Positions 35,258 through 44,245 of a stretch of 64,000 bases of DNA are shown piece after piece. The stretch lies in the NCBI GenBank assembly GCA_963717765.1, contig CAVQWX010000004.1:62001-126000 (forward strand). The letters run 5' to 3'. Source of the DNA: JACDER01 sp963717765 (GTDB lineage: Bacteria; Actinomycetota; Thermoleophilia; Gaiellales; Gaiellaceae). Position numbers and translations under genes: made by a program. Each line of letters opens with the position of its first letter. Within the stretch, counting starts at the first letter, position 1. Under the pieces are notes generated by a model, which was given only the letters and a program-made list of their open reading frames with translations, did no database searches and was not told the origin of the DNA.

Positions 35258-36170
35258 TCTCGACCACGTCGTCGTCCGCGAGCTCGTGCTCGCGGCCGAC
35301 GCGCTGACCCTCGAAACGGGCGGACGGGCCCCAGATGCTGGCGCCGAGGCAGCGTTCTTCCAGCTGATGGTGGACGGAGCGGGCGGCATCTGCAACCGTC
35401 GCCGGCGGTCGCAGCGCGACCGCCTCGGACACCTCCTCGCCGTGCTTGCGCAGGAAGATGCGAATGAGGCCGGTCAGCCGCCAGAGCGCGGCGCGGAACG
35501 CCTCGACGCTCTCGTCGTCGAGCACGGATACGGGGACGATCTCCAGCCCGAGCGTCCGCAGCCGCTCGAGGACTGCCTCGTCCGCCTCGTCCACCTTCGT
35601 GGCCGCCAGGATCGAGGGCCGCTCGATGCCCGCGGCGCGCACCTCCGCCATCACGTTCTCCAGCTCGTCCGGATCGGCCGAGGTGTCGTGGCAGAAGACG
35701 ATGGCGTCGGCGCCGCGCAGCACGCCGAGCAGCGCGCGACCACCGCCGCGGTCCTCACCTGCGCCTGCGATGAGCCCCGGAATCTCGACCAGCTGCACGA
35801 GCACGCCGCGGATGCGCGTCAGTGCCGGGACCGGCCGCGTGGTCGTGAACGCGTAGTCGCCTGTCTTGATCTGAATGTTGGAGAGCGCCTGCAGCAGCGA
35901 GGACTTCCCCGCGTTCGGCGGGCCGACGAATGCGATCTGGGCGGCGCCCTCGCGCCGCACCGCGATCGAGTCGCGGTGGACGACACGCGAGCGGGTGCGC
36001 GTTTCCTCGAGCTGCGCGTTCACCCACTTGCGGATGTCCGCGTACGGGCCGCTCCGGTAGCCGGGTAGGTCGTCCAGAATCCGCCGCAGCTCGCGGATCC
36101 TCTCGCTCCCTTCCTTGCCGACGAGCCGGCGCTTGATCACCTGCATCTGGACGCGATGCGGCATCGGCAT
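35241..36170 (-). CDS. Obg/DRG-like GTPase with C-terminal TGS domain
   Basis: 309 aa. A helical N-terminal segment (GSERIRELRRILDDLPGY) precedes the G domain: G1 GPPNAGKSSL near residue 83, G3 VEIPGL, and G4 TKVDE in place of NKxD. A TGS domain closes the chain (ASIWGPSARFEGQRVGREHELADDDVVEII). This is the DRG-like branch of the Obg superfamily, better known from archaea and eukaryotes but present in many bacteria as a TGS-domain protein. Ribosome-linked roles are inferred from relatives. Confidence 0.85.
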   Translation of the reverse strand: MPMPHRVQMQVIKRRLVGKEGSERIRELRRILDDLPGYRSGPYADIRKWVNAQLEETRTRSRVVHRDSIAVRREGAAQIAFVGPPNAGKSSLLQALSNIQIKTGDYAFTTTRPVPALTRIRGVLVQLVEIPGLIAGAGEDRGGGRALLGVLRGADAIVFCHDTSADPDELENVMAEVRAAGIERPSILAATKVDEADEAVLERLRTLGLEIVPVSVLDDESVEAFRAALWRLTGLIRIFLRKHGEEVSEAVALRPPATVADAARSVHHQLEERCLGASIWGPSARFEGQRVGREHELADDDVVEIISPR

Positions 36171-36329
36171 TGCTTCAACACTCCTTCAGGTCATGCGAGA
36201 CCGCGCGACGTCGATCGCGTCCGGTCCCGCCGCTTCCTCGGACGCTCGATGCTGGAAGCGGCGGACTATCCGTGCTGGCTGGTGGCGTGTGCGCGCCAGG
36301 CCTGTTCGGCAGTCATCGCAGTCGTGAGG
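36171..36329. other. Intergenic stretch without a recognisable gene
   Basis: About 160 bases between the GTPase start and the palindromic repeat. One plus-strand frame contains MLEAADYPCWLVACARQA, which faintly recalls a HEPN-domain helix, but there is no start, length or conserved motif to support a gene. I see no clear promoter. Confidence 0.3.
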
Positions 36330-36413
36330 CTAGCAGGGGCTGGCGGAATGTTGCGCGTCGTCGCGGCGCGTTCCGGCGGCACCGCCCATATTTCGCCAGA
36401 CCCTGCTAGCGGA
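36330..36413. repeat. Palindromic repeat, GGAGGG/TTGGCG family, 84-bp copy
   Basis: GCTAGCAGGG at the left mirrors CCCTGCTAGC at the right. Inside, CTGGCGGAATGTTGCGCGTCGTCG and its partner GGCACCGCCCATATTTCGCCAG repeat the core seen at 16265 and 46412. The right-hand CTA is the TAG stop codon of the secreted-protein gene at 36406. Confidence 0.8.
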
Positions 36414-36837
36414 TGAGCTTGCCGGCGGGTGAGACGACGAGCCAGAGGCCGCCGTACTCGTTCACGTTCTGGCAGCTGATTGTGCCTGGGCTCGTATCCC
36501 CGACGTAGTAGTAGAGCGGCCAGCCGTTGTACGTCACCTGGAGGCGCCCATTCTTGCGCTTGACCGCGCCGACCAGCTTCTGCTTGACGCCCTTTCCTGC
36601 CTTGAGCGTGGACGGCTTGTAGTAGACCGGCCAGGCCCGCGCGCATGCGCCGTAGCAGGTGCTCGGCTTTCCGCGCTTGTCGCGCGTGAAGCCGTAGAGG
36701 ACGCGGCCCTTGCCGTCGAACAGCACGGTGCCGTAGCGAGACTTGGCCGCCGTGAGCGTGTACTTGGCCTGGGGGGATGCATGGGCGGAGCCGGCGACGA
36801 GCGCAAGCCCGATAAGGGTGATGAGGATGGCTTTCAT
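36406..36837 (-). CDS. Secreted COG4315-type repeat protein
   Basis: 143 aa. Signal peptide MKAILITLIGLALVAGSAHA. Two units of the Y-x4-D type follow: GTVLFDGKGRVLYGFTRD with CYGACARAWPVYY, and QVTYNGWPLYYYVGD with a late Cys and GLWLVVSPAG. Members are predicted exported lipoproteins or proteins of unknown function, often near cytochromes, which fits the cytochrome c gene upstream. It lacks a lipobox Cys, so it is probably fully secreted. The stop is provided by the adjacent repeat. Confidence 0.85.
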   Translation of the reverse strand: MKAILITLIGLALVAGSAHASPQAKYTLTAAKSRYGTVLFDGKGRVLYGFTRDKRGKPSTCYGACARAWPVYYKPSTLKAGKGVKQKLVGAVKRKNGRLQVTYNGWPLYYYVGDTSPGTISCQNVNEYGGLWLVVSPAGKLIR

Positions 36838-36867
36838 ACCTCGTCAGTCCCGCGAGCGCGGAAACCG

Positions 36868-37236
36868 TTACGGGTTCTTCAGGATCGTCGCCAGGTAGGC
36901 GAGGACATCCGCCTCGTCCTGTCCCTTGACGAGGGCGGCCGGCATCGCCCCGCCTCCGTTGTCGATCTGCGCCTTCGCGATCGTCAGTGGGATGGCCGCG
37001 CCGGCGAGCCTCGGCCCGATGCCGCCGCCCTTGCCGCCCTGGCCGTGGCAGCCGGCGCAGTTGGTCGAGAAGAGCGTCTCGCCGCGATAGGAGTCGCCGA
37101 GCTCGACCTTCCCGTTCGTCTGCGGTGTGCCCGGCTTCGCAGGATGCAGGAGCGCGAGCGCGAGCGCCGTCCCCGCGAACACGAAGAAGAGGAGGGTCGG
37201 CGCGACAACGAGACGCAGAAAGCGATCCCTCGACAC
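36868..37236 (-). CDS. Membrane-anchored mono-haem cytochrome c
   Basis: 122 aa. One N-terminal membrane helix (residues ~9-31), then a class I cytochrome c fold: haem motif CAGCH (Cys60, Cys63, His64) and the probable Met ligand in GGGAMPAAL (Met98), ending DVLAYLATILKNP. It is an electron carrier on the outer face of the membrane. It probably shares a promoter region with the divergent DUF6529-like gene (32 bases between the two). Confidence 0.9.
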   Translation of the reverse strand: MSRDRFLRLVVAPTLLFFVFAGTALALALLHPAKPGTPQTNGKVELGDSYRGETLFSTNCAGCHGQGGKGGGIGPRLAGAAIPLTIAKAQIDNGGGAMPAALVKGQDEADVLAYLATILKNP

Positions 37237-37267
37237 GGCGCGACTCTAAGGGATAGGGTCGCGCCGC

Positions 37268-37738
37268 ATGCTCGCGAGCGTCGCGCAGACCTACTCCGAC
37301 ATCCTCACCTCGGTCTTTTCCTCGACGATCGCCGCCAAGGCGTGGCTGGCGAGCGGAGCTGCCGTTCTCGCGATCGTGCAGATCTGCACGGGCGCGCGGA
37401 TCTTCGGGAAGATCAAGCGCTTCGTTCCCGTCCCGCCGCCCTACGTGAACCAGGTCCACCGCTGGTCGGGCCGCATCGCGGTGCTGCTCACGCTCCCGGT
37501 GGCATTCCACTGCATCTTCATCCTCGGCTTCCAGACAGCGAACGCGCGCGTGCTCGTGCACTCGATCCTGGGGACGCTCATCTACGGCGTGATCGCGGTC
37601 AAGCTCTGGTTCGTCCACGACAAGGACCATCCGCGCAAGACGCTTCCGTTCATCGGCAGCGCCGTCTTCCTGACCCTGGCCGCGCTCTGGCTGACCTCGA
37701 GCCTCTGGTACTTCACCAATGTGCGATTCGGCTTCTGA
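37268..37738 (+). CDS. Four-helix membrane protein, DUF6529-like (cytochrome b561-like topology)
   Basis: 156 aa with four membrane helices. His residues sit in VHRWSGRIAVLLTLPVAFHC and VLVHSILGTLIYG, plus VHDKDHPRK in a loop. This spacing would allow haem b or quinone chemistry, and the divergent cytochrome c gene supports a redox role, but both points are inference. The stop lies inside the next gene, which overlaps by 20 bases. Confidence 0.75.
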   Translation: MLASVAQTYSDILTSVFSSTIAAKAWLASGAAVLAIVQICTGARIFGKIKRFVPVPPPYVNQVHRWSGRIAVLLTLPVAFHCIFILGFQTANARVLVHSILGTLIYGVIAVKLWFVHDKDHPRKTLPFIGSAVFLTLAALWLTSSLWYFTNVRFGF

Positions 37739-38348
37739 GGGGCTCCCACCGCTCGCGCGCGACGAGTACGTGCTCGGCACCGACCGGGTGCGGGGGTTCG
37801 TCTCGGACGTGCGCGGGCACATCGGCGCTGCGGGCTCGCCGGCCGAGGCGTGCGAGGCGCTCGGGCCGCTCTTCTCGGATTTGCTGGCGGACGACACGTG
37901 GCTGCCGGTCGATTTTCAGGAGCCCGCGCTCGACAGCGGGATGGGTGGAGGGATCGGGCAGTGGCTGCTCTTCCGCGCGGCCGACCGCTCGCTTTCGCTC
38001 TTCAGCCTCGTCGTCCCGCCGGGCTCGATGACCCCCGTGCACGACCACCTGGCCTGGGGCCTGGTCGGCCTGTACCGCGGCAACCAGGACGAGGAGCTCT
38101 ACCGGCCTCGCGCCGGCGGCCTGGACCTCGTCCGGCGCCGGCCGCTCGAGCGCGGCGACTTCTACTCCCTGCTGCCGCCGGAGAACGACATCCACCGCGT
38201 CCGGACGACCTCCGAGGTGACCTCCGTCTCGATCCACCTGCTCGCGAACGACACGGGCTGTGTCGCGCGCCACACGTTCGACGAGCAGACGGGCGAAGCA
38301 AGGCCTTTCCGCTCGGGGTACGTGAACGCGGAATGCAACGGCGGCTGA
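37719..38348 (+). CDS. Cysteine-dioxygenase-type cupin protein
   Basis: 209 aa from ATG 37719. The iron-binding cupin motif PPGSMTPVHDHLAWGLVGLYRG (His-x-His plus downstream Glu/Gln) and a later ENDIHRVRT His give a three-His iron site as in thiol dioxygenases. LFSLVVPPGSMTPVHDH is the clearest match. It probably oxidises a thiol (cysteine, 3-mercaptopropionate) or a related acid; substrate is open. Translation is coupled to the membrane gene upstream. Confidence 0.8.
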   Translation: MCDSASEGLPPLARDEYVLGTDRVRGFVSDVRGHIGAAGSPAEACEALGPLFSDLLADDTWLPVDFQEPALDSGMGGGIGQWLLFRAADRSLSLFSLVVPPGSMTPVHDHLAWGLVGLYRGNQDEELYRPRAGGLDLVRRRPLERGDFYSLLPPENDIHRVRTTSEVTSVSIHLLANDTGCVARHTFDEQTGEARPFRSGYVNAECNGG

Positions 38349-38353
38349 CGCGC

Positions 38354-38375
38354 CTGCAGGAAACCTCCTACAGGT
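38354..38375. repeat. Short hairpin at the stop of the S9 peptidase gene
   Basis: CCTGCAGGA and TCCTACAGG form a nine-base imperfect stem. The CTA inside is the TAG stop of the peptidase, and it recalls the CCTGTAGGAGG left edge of the repeat at 46412. It is probably a bidirectional terminator between convergent genes. Confidence 0.45.
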
Positions 38376-40281
38376 TCTCGATCTCCAGCGGCTCGAGCTC
38401 GTCGGCCGACGTGAAGCCGAAGACATGGGAGAAGAACGTCAGGCAGGCCTCGTTCGAGCGGCGGATGTTCTCTGCCTTGCGGAATCCATGGCCCTCGCCC
38501 TCGAACGCGATGTAGGCGTAGGGGACACCGTTCCGGCGCAGGGCCTCGACCATGATCTCCGCCTGCGACGGAGGGACGACCTTGTCGTCCAACCCCTGCA
38601 GCAGCAGGACGGGCACGCTCACGTCGTCCGCCCCGGTGGCCGGCGAGCGCGCTTTGTAGGTCTCGATCTCCTCCGGGAGCGGGCCGAGCAGCCAACGGTC
38701 GTACTGCGACTCGAACTTGTGCGTGGTCTCGTTGAACGCGAGCAGGTCGGTGACGCCGAAGAAGCTCGCGCCGGTGGCGAAGAAGTCCTCGAACGCGAGC
38801 GCGTACAGCGTCGTGTAGCCGCCCGCGCTCCCGCCGGTGATCGCGACGCGCTCGCCGTCCACGTCGCCTCGCTCGGCGAGGTAGCGCGCGACCGCGATGG
38901 AATCGGCGGTGTCGACCGGCCCCCAGCGGTGCTTCAGCCGCTCGAGGTACTCGCGGCCGTAACCCGTGCTGCCCCCGTAGTTCACGTCCACGACCGCGAT
39001 GCCGCGGCTGGTCAGGTAGAGGAAGCTCGGCTCGGGGCCCGCGACGCTCTGGGCCGTGGGGCCGCCGTGAACGCTGACCACGAGCGGGGGCTTCTCGCCG
39101 GCCGGGCCGGTGAACTCCGGATTCGTGGGCGGGTAGTAGAAGGCGTAGCCCGTCCCGCCCTCGTCCGTGGGGAACTCGATCGGCTCCGCGGTGGAGACGT
39201 ACGCGTCGTCGATGAGGTCCTGAATGCTGCTCTGGAGGACATCGAACTCTCTGCTCAGCGCGTCGAGAAGCAGCAGCACGGGCGATTTCGTCGCTGATGC
39301 GCAGACCCAGGTGAGCTTGTTTCCGTGACCTCGCAGCGAGGGGCCGCCCGCCGAGTCGTACGGCACTCCAGCTTCTTCGTACTCGCCGTCGGCGATGAAC
39401 GTCAACGCCTGCCGCGCGCCACGGTTGAGGATGCATGCGATCCGCCCGTCCGGCAGAAAGACGTAGCTGGACATCCCGAAGACCCACTGCATCCAGCCGA
39501 GCTCCGCCTCGACCGGCGCGACCGCTTCGACCAGGCCGTTGCGCTCGCGGTAGAGGTTCCACCAGCCCGAGCGGTCCGAGACGAAGTGCAGCACGCCGTC
39601 GGGGCTCCACTGCGGCTGGAAGATCGACTCCTCCGGTCCCCCGGCGACGTGGCGCGGCTCGTCGCCGGCCTCCCCGACCCAGAGGTCGGTGCCGATGAAC
39701 GGCAGGTTGGGGTGGTCCCAGCTGAGGTAGGCGAGCTGCGAGCCGTCCGGGCTGACCGCGGGCGAGGAGAAGAAGTCGTGGCCCGACGCGATGATCTCCG
39801 GCTCGGACGAGCCGTCCGCCGGCAGCGACACGAGCTCGTTGACGACCTCGCCCTCGTGCCGCTCGCGGACACACAGGATCGTCCCGTCCACGACGATCCC
39901 GTCGGCGTAGCGGAGCGAGCGCGGCTCCGGCGGCTCCGGCGTGATGGGCCGCGGCTCGGCGTCGGCCCCGTCCACCCGGTAGATGCGCTGGTCGTCGAAG
40001 TTCGTGAAGAAGAGCGTGGGGCCGTCGCGCCAGTACGATCCGCCGCCGTATTCGTGGACGCTGTTGCGGACGTTGAAGCCGGAGGGGATGGCGTCCCGGG
40101 GCTCTCCGTCCCACGGCTTGAAGACCAGGACGGTGCGACCCTCGTGCGGCCGCGATTCGAGCCAGTACACACCCTCCTCACACGGCTCGGGACGCTCGAA
40201 GCGCCGCCAGGCCGCGCCGGTGGAGGCGACGAGGTCGGCGCCGATTGGAGACGACCAGGATCCGTACGGGGCTTCCGGCAC
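38368..40281 (-). CDS. S9-family serine peptidase (prolyl-oligopeptidase/dipeptidyl-peptidase type)
   Basis: 637 aa from GTG 40281, no signal peptide. The N-terminal ~370 residues form a beta-propeller (repeated SPDG, for example AVSPDGSQLAYLSWD). The C-terminal hydrolase has the oxyanion HGGPTAQ, nucleophile Ser in AITGGSAGGYTTL, Asp in GLDDKVVPPSQAE and His in EGEGHGF. It should trim proline-containing or short peptides in the cytosol. Divergent from an alpha/beta hydrolase gene, 11 bases away. Confidence 0.93.
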   Translation of the reverse strand: MPEAPYGSWSSPIGADLVASTGAAWRRFERPEPCEEGVYWLESRPHEGRTVLVFKPWDGEPRDAIPSGFNVRNSVHEYGGGSYWRDGPTLFFTNFDDQRIYRVDGADAEPRPITPEPPEPRSLRYADGIVVDGTILCVRERHEGEVVNELVSLPADGSSEPEIIASGHDFFSSPAVSPDGSQLAYLSWDHPNLPFIGTDLWVGEAGDEPRHVAGGPEESIFQPQWSPDGVLHFVSDRSGWWNLYRERNGLVEAVAPVEAELGWMQWVFGMSSYVFLPDGRIACILNRGARQALTFIADGEYEEAGVPYDSAGGPSLRGHGNKLTWVCASATKSPVLLLLDALSREFDVLQSSIQDLIDDAYVSTAEPIEFPTDEGGTGYAFYYPPTNPEFTGPAGEKPPLVVSVHGGPTAQSVAGPEPSFLYLTSRGIAVVDVNYGGSTGYGREYLERLKHRWGPVDTADSIAVARYLAERGDVDGERVAITGGSAGGYTTLYALAFEDFFATGASFFGVTDLLAFNETTHKFESQYDRWLLGPLPEEIETYKARSPATGADDVSVPVLLLQGLDDKVVPPSQAEIMVEALRRNGVPYAYIAFEGEGHGFRKAENIRRSNEACLTFFSHVFGFTSADELEPLEIENL

Positions 40282-40292
40282 CGGCGTAGGCT

Positions 40293-41078
40293 ATGCGCAT
40301 GCTCGCTCACGATGTCGAGGGTGACGGCCCCGTGGTGGTGCTCCTGCACGAGGGCATCGGCGACCGCCGGATGTGGGAGCCGCAGGTCGGGCCGCTGGTC
40401 GGCGCCGGCTACAGGGTCGTCCGGCCCGACTTCAGGGGCTTCGGCGACTCGGAGCTCTCGCCGGGGCCGTTCTCGAACCTTGCGGACGTGCGAGAGCTGC
40501 TCGAGCACCTCGGTGTCGAGCGGGCGCGGGTCGTCGGAGGGTCGCTCGGTGGGCGCGTCGCGCTCGAGTACACGCTGACGTACGCCGACTCGGTCGAGGC
40601 GCTCGTCCTCGTCGGCCCGGGACTGCGCGACATGAACCCGAACGAGGCCGTGCGGAAGTCATGGGAAGAGGAGGAGGCGCTGGCGGAAGCGGGCGACATC
40701 GACGGCGCCGTCGAGGTCAACCTGCGCGTGTGGGTGGACGGCGAGTCCCGCGAGCCGGAACAGGTGGATACGGAGATACGTGAGCGCCTGCGCGACATGC
40801 AACGGCGGGCATTCGAGGTGCAGATGGCCGTGCCGGATGCCGGGCCGGAGGAGCCGTTCGAGCCCCAGGCGAGCACGCGGCTCGGCGAGCTGGCGTGTCC
40901 TGTCCTCGTGGTGGTCGGCGACCTCGACCAGCCGGCGATCCAGGAGGTCGCCGATCAACTGGCCGAAGGGATCGCCGGTGCGCGCAAGGAGGTCATCGCG
41001 GGGACTGCGCACGCACCGAACATGGAGAAGCCGGACGAGTTCAACCGGCTGATGCTCGAATTCCTAGAAACAGCCTGA
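40293..41078 (+). CDS. Alpha/beta-hydrolase
   Basis: 261 aa. Nucleophile elbow VVGGSLGGRVAL near residue 84, an oxyanion region VVVLLHEGIGDRRMW (HEG instead of the common HGF), acid VVVGDLDQPA and catalytic His in GTAHAPNMEKPDEFN. The family covers esterases, C-C hydrolases and haloperoxidases, and nothing narrows the substrate. It starts close to the divergent S9 peptidase gene; the 3' end overlaps the convergent next gene by 15 bases. Confidence 0.88.
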   Translation: MRMLAHDVEGDGPVVVLLHEGIGDRRMWEPQVGPLVGAGYRVVRPDFRGFGDSELSPGPFSNLADVRELLEHLGVERARVVGGSLGGRVALEYTLTYADSVEALVLVGPGLRDMNPNEAVRKSWEEEEALAEAGDIDGAVEVNLRVWVDGESREPEQVDTEIRERLRDMQRRAFEVQMAVPDAGPEEPFEPQASTRLGELACPVLVVVGDLDQPAIQEVADQLAEGIAGARKEVIAGTAHAPNMEKPDEFNRLMLEFLETA

Positions 41079-42353
41079 CTTCGGCGCTCCCGGCTTCACG
41101 CGGACGCTGCGCAGGTACTTCCAGCCGCCGGTGGCCGTGGTCGTGAAGTCGTACAGGCTCGCGCCGGTGACACCGCAATCCCGCGTGGCGCGCACGAATG
41201 CGTTCACCTGCGACGTACTCACGTCGTTCCCCACGCCGCCGATCGCGTGGATGGGCACGTCCGGATCGCCCGTCGCGCGCCTGATCAGTGCGATGTTGCG
41301 CCTGGTGTAGCCGTACGCCCCGCCGAGGTCGGTCGGCCGGTAGCTGAAGTAGCCCATCGGCAGGAAGACGTCGTAGGTGAGCGCCAGGTCGGCGTAGGGG
41401 AAGGGCTTCCAGTAACCCTTGACCAGCTGCATGCCACGCGGGGAGGGGATGATGGCGCCCAGCGGGTACGAGGGGCCGACGTTGTCCCGGATCAGGGACG
41501 AGAGGGTCAGAAGCCGTCTGTTCCGCAACCCGACGTCCTTGACGTTGGATGCCTCGATGTCGAGTGCGAACGAGTCGAACCGGCCCCCGCTCGGAGTGCG
41601 AAAGTTGATCGCCGCGAGCGTGCGCCGCAACTCCTTCTTGAGCGACAGGAGCGAGGGGAGGTACCACGCGACGACCTTCATCCCGCGGGCGTGCGCCGCG
41701 TCGATGAAGCGCGCCTGGCCGGACGGGCGGACGACGTCGACGGTCTGGCGGTAGTTGCCCGTCTCGAGATAGAGCGTGCGCACGCCGCGCGCCTTCATCC
41801 TCGCGACCATCGTTTCCGGATGCGCCCACGAGGTCGTGTCGTAGATGTCGACCCAGGTGCCCAGGCCGCGGTAGGCGGAGAGACTCGGGCCGGCGACTCC
41901 CGCCGACCCCGCCGCGGTCGCGAAGAAGAGGTAGATCGCCAGCGCGGCCAGGACGAGGCCGGCCAGCTTCTCCAGCTGCTGCCTCGGGCGCTTGCCCAGG
42001 TTGCCCTTCAAAAGGGCGCCGAACCATGACCCGACGGCTACCACGACACCGATCATGATGACTGCAGCGGCGGGTGGCGGGTCGAGTAAACCGATCGCGA
42101 GGCCTACCGTGAAGGCGATCGGCGCCAACCCGCCCTCGGTGGCGAGGAGGAAAGCGGCGGCGAGCGCCAGGGCGATTGCGGCGGCATAGTCGGCGGGATC
42201 GCCGGCCAGGCGCGCGATGCCGATGCCGATCCCGAAGCCGGCGAGGGGCGCCACGACGCGCGCGGCGTCCATCGCCGCCCTGTGCTTCAGGCGCGCGGAA
42301 ACGGCGGTCGTGGCGAGGAAGAGCGGAACGGCGGCGGCGATGAGGCGTGCCAC
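41064..42353 (-). CDS. Membrane-anchored TIM-barrel glycosidase-like protein of unknown function
   Basis: 429 aa. The first ~155 residues have about five membrane helices. The extracytoplasmic part starts at TWVDIYDTTSWAHPETMVARMKARGVRTLYLETGN and contains RGMKVVAWYLP, FDSFALDIEAS, GAIIPSPRGMQL and YDVFLPMGYFSY, in the order of beta-strands of a glycoside-hydrolase-like barrel. The acidic residues of DIEAS could be catalytic. I do not know this combination as a named family. It may act on cell-wall glycans. Four bases downstream of the WS/DGAT gene on the same strand. Confidence 0.7.
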   Translation of the reverse strand: MARLIAAAVPLFLATTAVSARLKHRAAMDAARVVAPLAGFGIGIGIARLAGDPADYAAAIALALAAAFLLATEGGLAPIAFTVGLAIGLLDPPPAAAVIMIGVVVAVGSWFGALLKGNLGKRPRQQLEKLAGLVLAALAIYLFFATAAGSAGVAGPSLSAYRGLGTWVDIYDTTSWAHPETMVARMKARGVRTLYLETGNYRQTVDVVRPSGQARFIDAAHARGMKVVAWYLPSLLSLKKELRRTLAAINFRTPSGGRFDSFALDIEASNVKDVGLRNRRLLTLSSLIRDNVGPSYPLGAIIPSPRGMQLVKGYWKPFPYADLALTYDVFLPMGYFSYRPTDLGGAYGYTRRNIALIRRATGDPDVPIHAIGGVGNDVSTSQVNAFVRATRDCGVTGASLYDFTTTATGGWKYLRSVRVKPGAPKSGCF

Positions 42354-42360
42354 GGCAGCC

Positions 42361-43734
42361 TCACGCGGCGGTGAGCTCGTTCAGTGACTCGTCCAGCCCC
42401 GCGGCGAGAACCATGAGATCGGGGATCGCATCCGCGTCGGCGCACAGCCCGATGGAGATGCGGCCGCCGAACGAGTTGGCGCTGACGCGCAGTGCGTGGT
42501 GCGGGGCGACCTCGGCCAGCGAGTACAGACGCTCGATCCGACCCTGGCCGAGGTAGAGGTCGCCGGAGGGGCCGCGGACGTTCGAGATCGAGAGCGCGAA
42601 CACGTGGGGATTGGCAGCCAGCTTGTGCGCGAGCCGGAAGAGGCTCTTGGACACGTGCCCGACGTCGGCGAACAGCGCGTAGAGCTCCTCCGCGTCCTGG
42701 CCCTCCTTCCGCGTCCGCGTCTGCTCGTTCACCGCCAGCACGCGAAGCGCGCAGTCGGGCTCCTGCACCGGCAGCTCGATGTTGATGAACGAGTCGCGGT
42801 TGGGCACGGCGCCCGGCGCCTCGTCGTCGCGGTGCATGCTCACCGGCACCTGGACGCGCAGGTTGTGGATCGTGCCGTGGCGCGCCTCGAGCCACCGGCG
42901 GAGCGCTCCCGCGACGGCCCCGAGCAGGAGGTCGTTGATCGTCACGCCCTGACCGACGCTGTGAGCGGCCTCGTGCACCGCCTCGAGCGGCTTGTGCACG
43001 AAAGCGACGTGGCGCCGGCGGCCGACGTTGGCGTCGAGAGGGGACGCGCCGTGGTCGGCTCGAAGCTCGCGCCGGATGACCGTCGGAGCGCGCCGCAGCT
43101 CGTCGAGGCTCTCGCCCCAGCGCCGCCCGGAGACGAGCCCGTGCCCGAAGCGGTAGGCGGCCTCGCCGAAGGCCTGGGCGTGGTCCGAAAGCGCCGACGT
43201 CAGCAGGGCGCTCCGGGGCGGCACGGGCTCGAGCGGCGGGGGCGGCGGAGGATCGGGCGCCGCCCCGGGAGAATCGCTCCAGAGGAGGGCCGATCCGATC
43301 GCCATGGTCGCCTGCCCGTCCGCCATGGCGTGGTGGATCCGCCAGATCAGCGCGGTCTTGTCCTCTTCGAGCGGCTCGACGACGTCGATCGCCCACAGCG
43401 GGCGGTCGCGCGGGAGCCGCTCGGCCATCAGGTGCGCGACGATCTCGCGCAGGTGTGCGTCCCCGACCGGCCCGTCTACGGGCACGGCACGGACGTGGCG
43501 TGCAGGGTCGAACTCGGGGTCGTCGACCCAGACCGGTGAACCGAGGCCGAACGGCGTTGTCGCGATGCGCTGCCGACAGCGCAGGGCGAGCCCGATTCGC
43601 CGCCCGATACGGTCGCGCAGGTACTCCACCGTGTCGCCGGCGCGTTCGGCGATCACGACCTTGCACGTGTGGCCGACGATCGCGTCGGACTCGAGGGCGA
43701 GGATGCGGGAATCCTCTGGTGAGAGTCTTTCCAT
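42361..43734 (-). CDS. Wax ester synthase/diacylglycerol acyltransferase (WS/DGAT)
   Basis: 457 aa. The active-site motif HHAMADG near residue 133 is the HHxxxDG of the family. Further family features are PLWAIDVVEPLEEDKTALIWRIHH, VNDLLLG-like TINDLLLGAVAGALRRW and SNVRGPSGDLYLGQGRIERLYSLAEVAP near the end. It esterifies fatty acyl-CoA with diacylglycerol or alcohols for storage lipid. With the glyoxylate shunt in the window this fits growth on and storage of fatty acids. Confidence 0.93.
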   Translation of the reverse strand: MERLSPEDSRILALESDAIVGHTCKVVIAERAGDTVEYLRDRIGRRIGLALRCRQRIATTPFGLGSPVWVDDPEFDPARHVRAVPVDGPVGDAHLREIVAHLMAERLPRDRPLWAIDVVEPLEEDKTALIWRIHHAMADGQATMAIGSALLWSDSPGAAPDPPPPPPLEPVPPRSALLTSALSDHAQAFGEAAYRFGHGLVSGRRWGESLDELRRAPTVIRRELRADHGASPLDANVGRRRHVAFVHKPLEAVHEAAHSVGQGVTINDLLLGAVAGALRRWLEARHGTIHNLRVQVPVSMHRDDEAPGAVPNRDSFINIELPVQEPDCALRVLAVNEQTRTRKEGQDAEELYALFADVGHVSKSLFRLAHKLAANPHVFALSISNVRGPSGDLYLGQGRIERLYSLAEVAPHHALRVSANSFGGRISIGLCADADAIPDLMVLAAGLDESLNELTAA

Positions 43735-43757
43735 CGCGGTGGTTCTATCATCGTGGC

Positions 43758-44216
43758 GTGCGTCCTTTCGGCAAAAAGTCCCTGGACAAGGCGGATTCCT
43801 CCGGGACGGCGAAACGGGAGACCCGCGAGCGCGGCCCGCGGAGCCGCAGGGCGGTCGACGAGTCTGCCGACGCCGAAGAGCTGCGCCGCCAGCTGCGCGA
43901 GCATGCCCGTGAAGCGGAGCGCAACCGGAAGGATTGGCTGCGCGAGCTCGACGACCTCAAGCGCTCTTTGCGCCGGCGGGTGGAGGAGGTCGAGCTGCGC
44001 GAAGCTGAGCTGACGGAAGCGACCCGCCGGCTCGAGCGCAGCCGGGACGGCCGCGGTCGGCGGGGACGGAGGACTCTCGAGAACGAGCTGAACGAGCGCA
44101 AAGAGGCGCTCGAGAAGCTGTCGCTGGAGCTGGACGAGCGCGCGACAGACCTCGAGAAGCGCGAGCGGGAGGTCCGACGGCGCGAGCAGCAGGCCGGCCG
44201 GCGCAGCACCAGCTGA
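43758..44216 (+). CDS. Small highly charged coiled-coil protein
   Basis: 152 aa from GTG 43758. After ~45 basic residues the chain is one continuous charged coiled coil (DLKRSLRRRVEEVELREAEL, then ELNERKEALEKLSLELDERA). It is similar in style to the large coiled-coil protein at 18200 but without its repeats or C-terminal domain. No function can be assigned. It lies divergent from WS/DGAT by 23 bases and 29 bases before the deacetylase gene. Confidence 0.7.
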   Translation: MRPFGKKSLDKADSSGTAKRETRERGPRSRRAVDESADAEELRRQLREHAREAERNRKDWLRELDDLKRSLRRRVEEVELREAELTEATRRLERSRDGRGRRGRRTLENELNERKEALEKLSLELDERATDLEKREREVRRREQQAGRRSTS

Positions 44217-44245
44217 CCGCGTCGGCATAATCGAGCCCCCTCCCC

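Noticed and set aside
36171..36329. HEPN-domain toxin gene
   Set aside because: Only a short helix-like match in one frame, without start, catalytic R-x4-6-H motif or partner gene.
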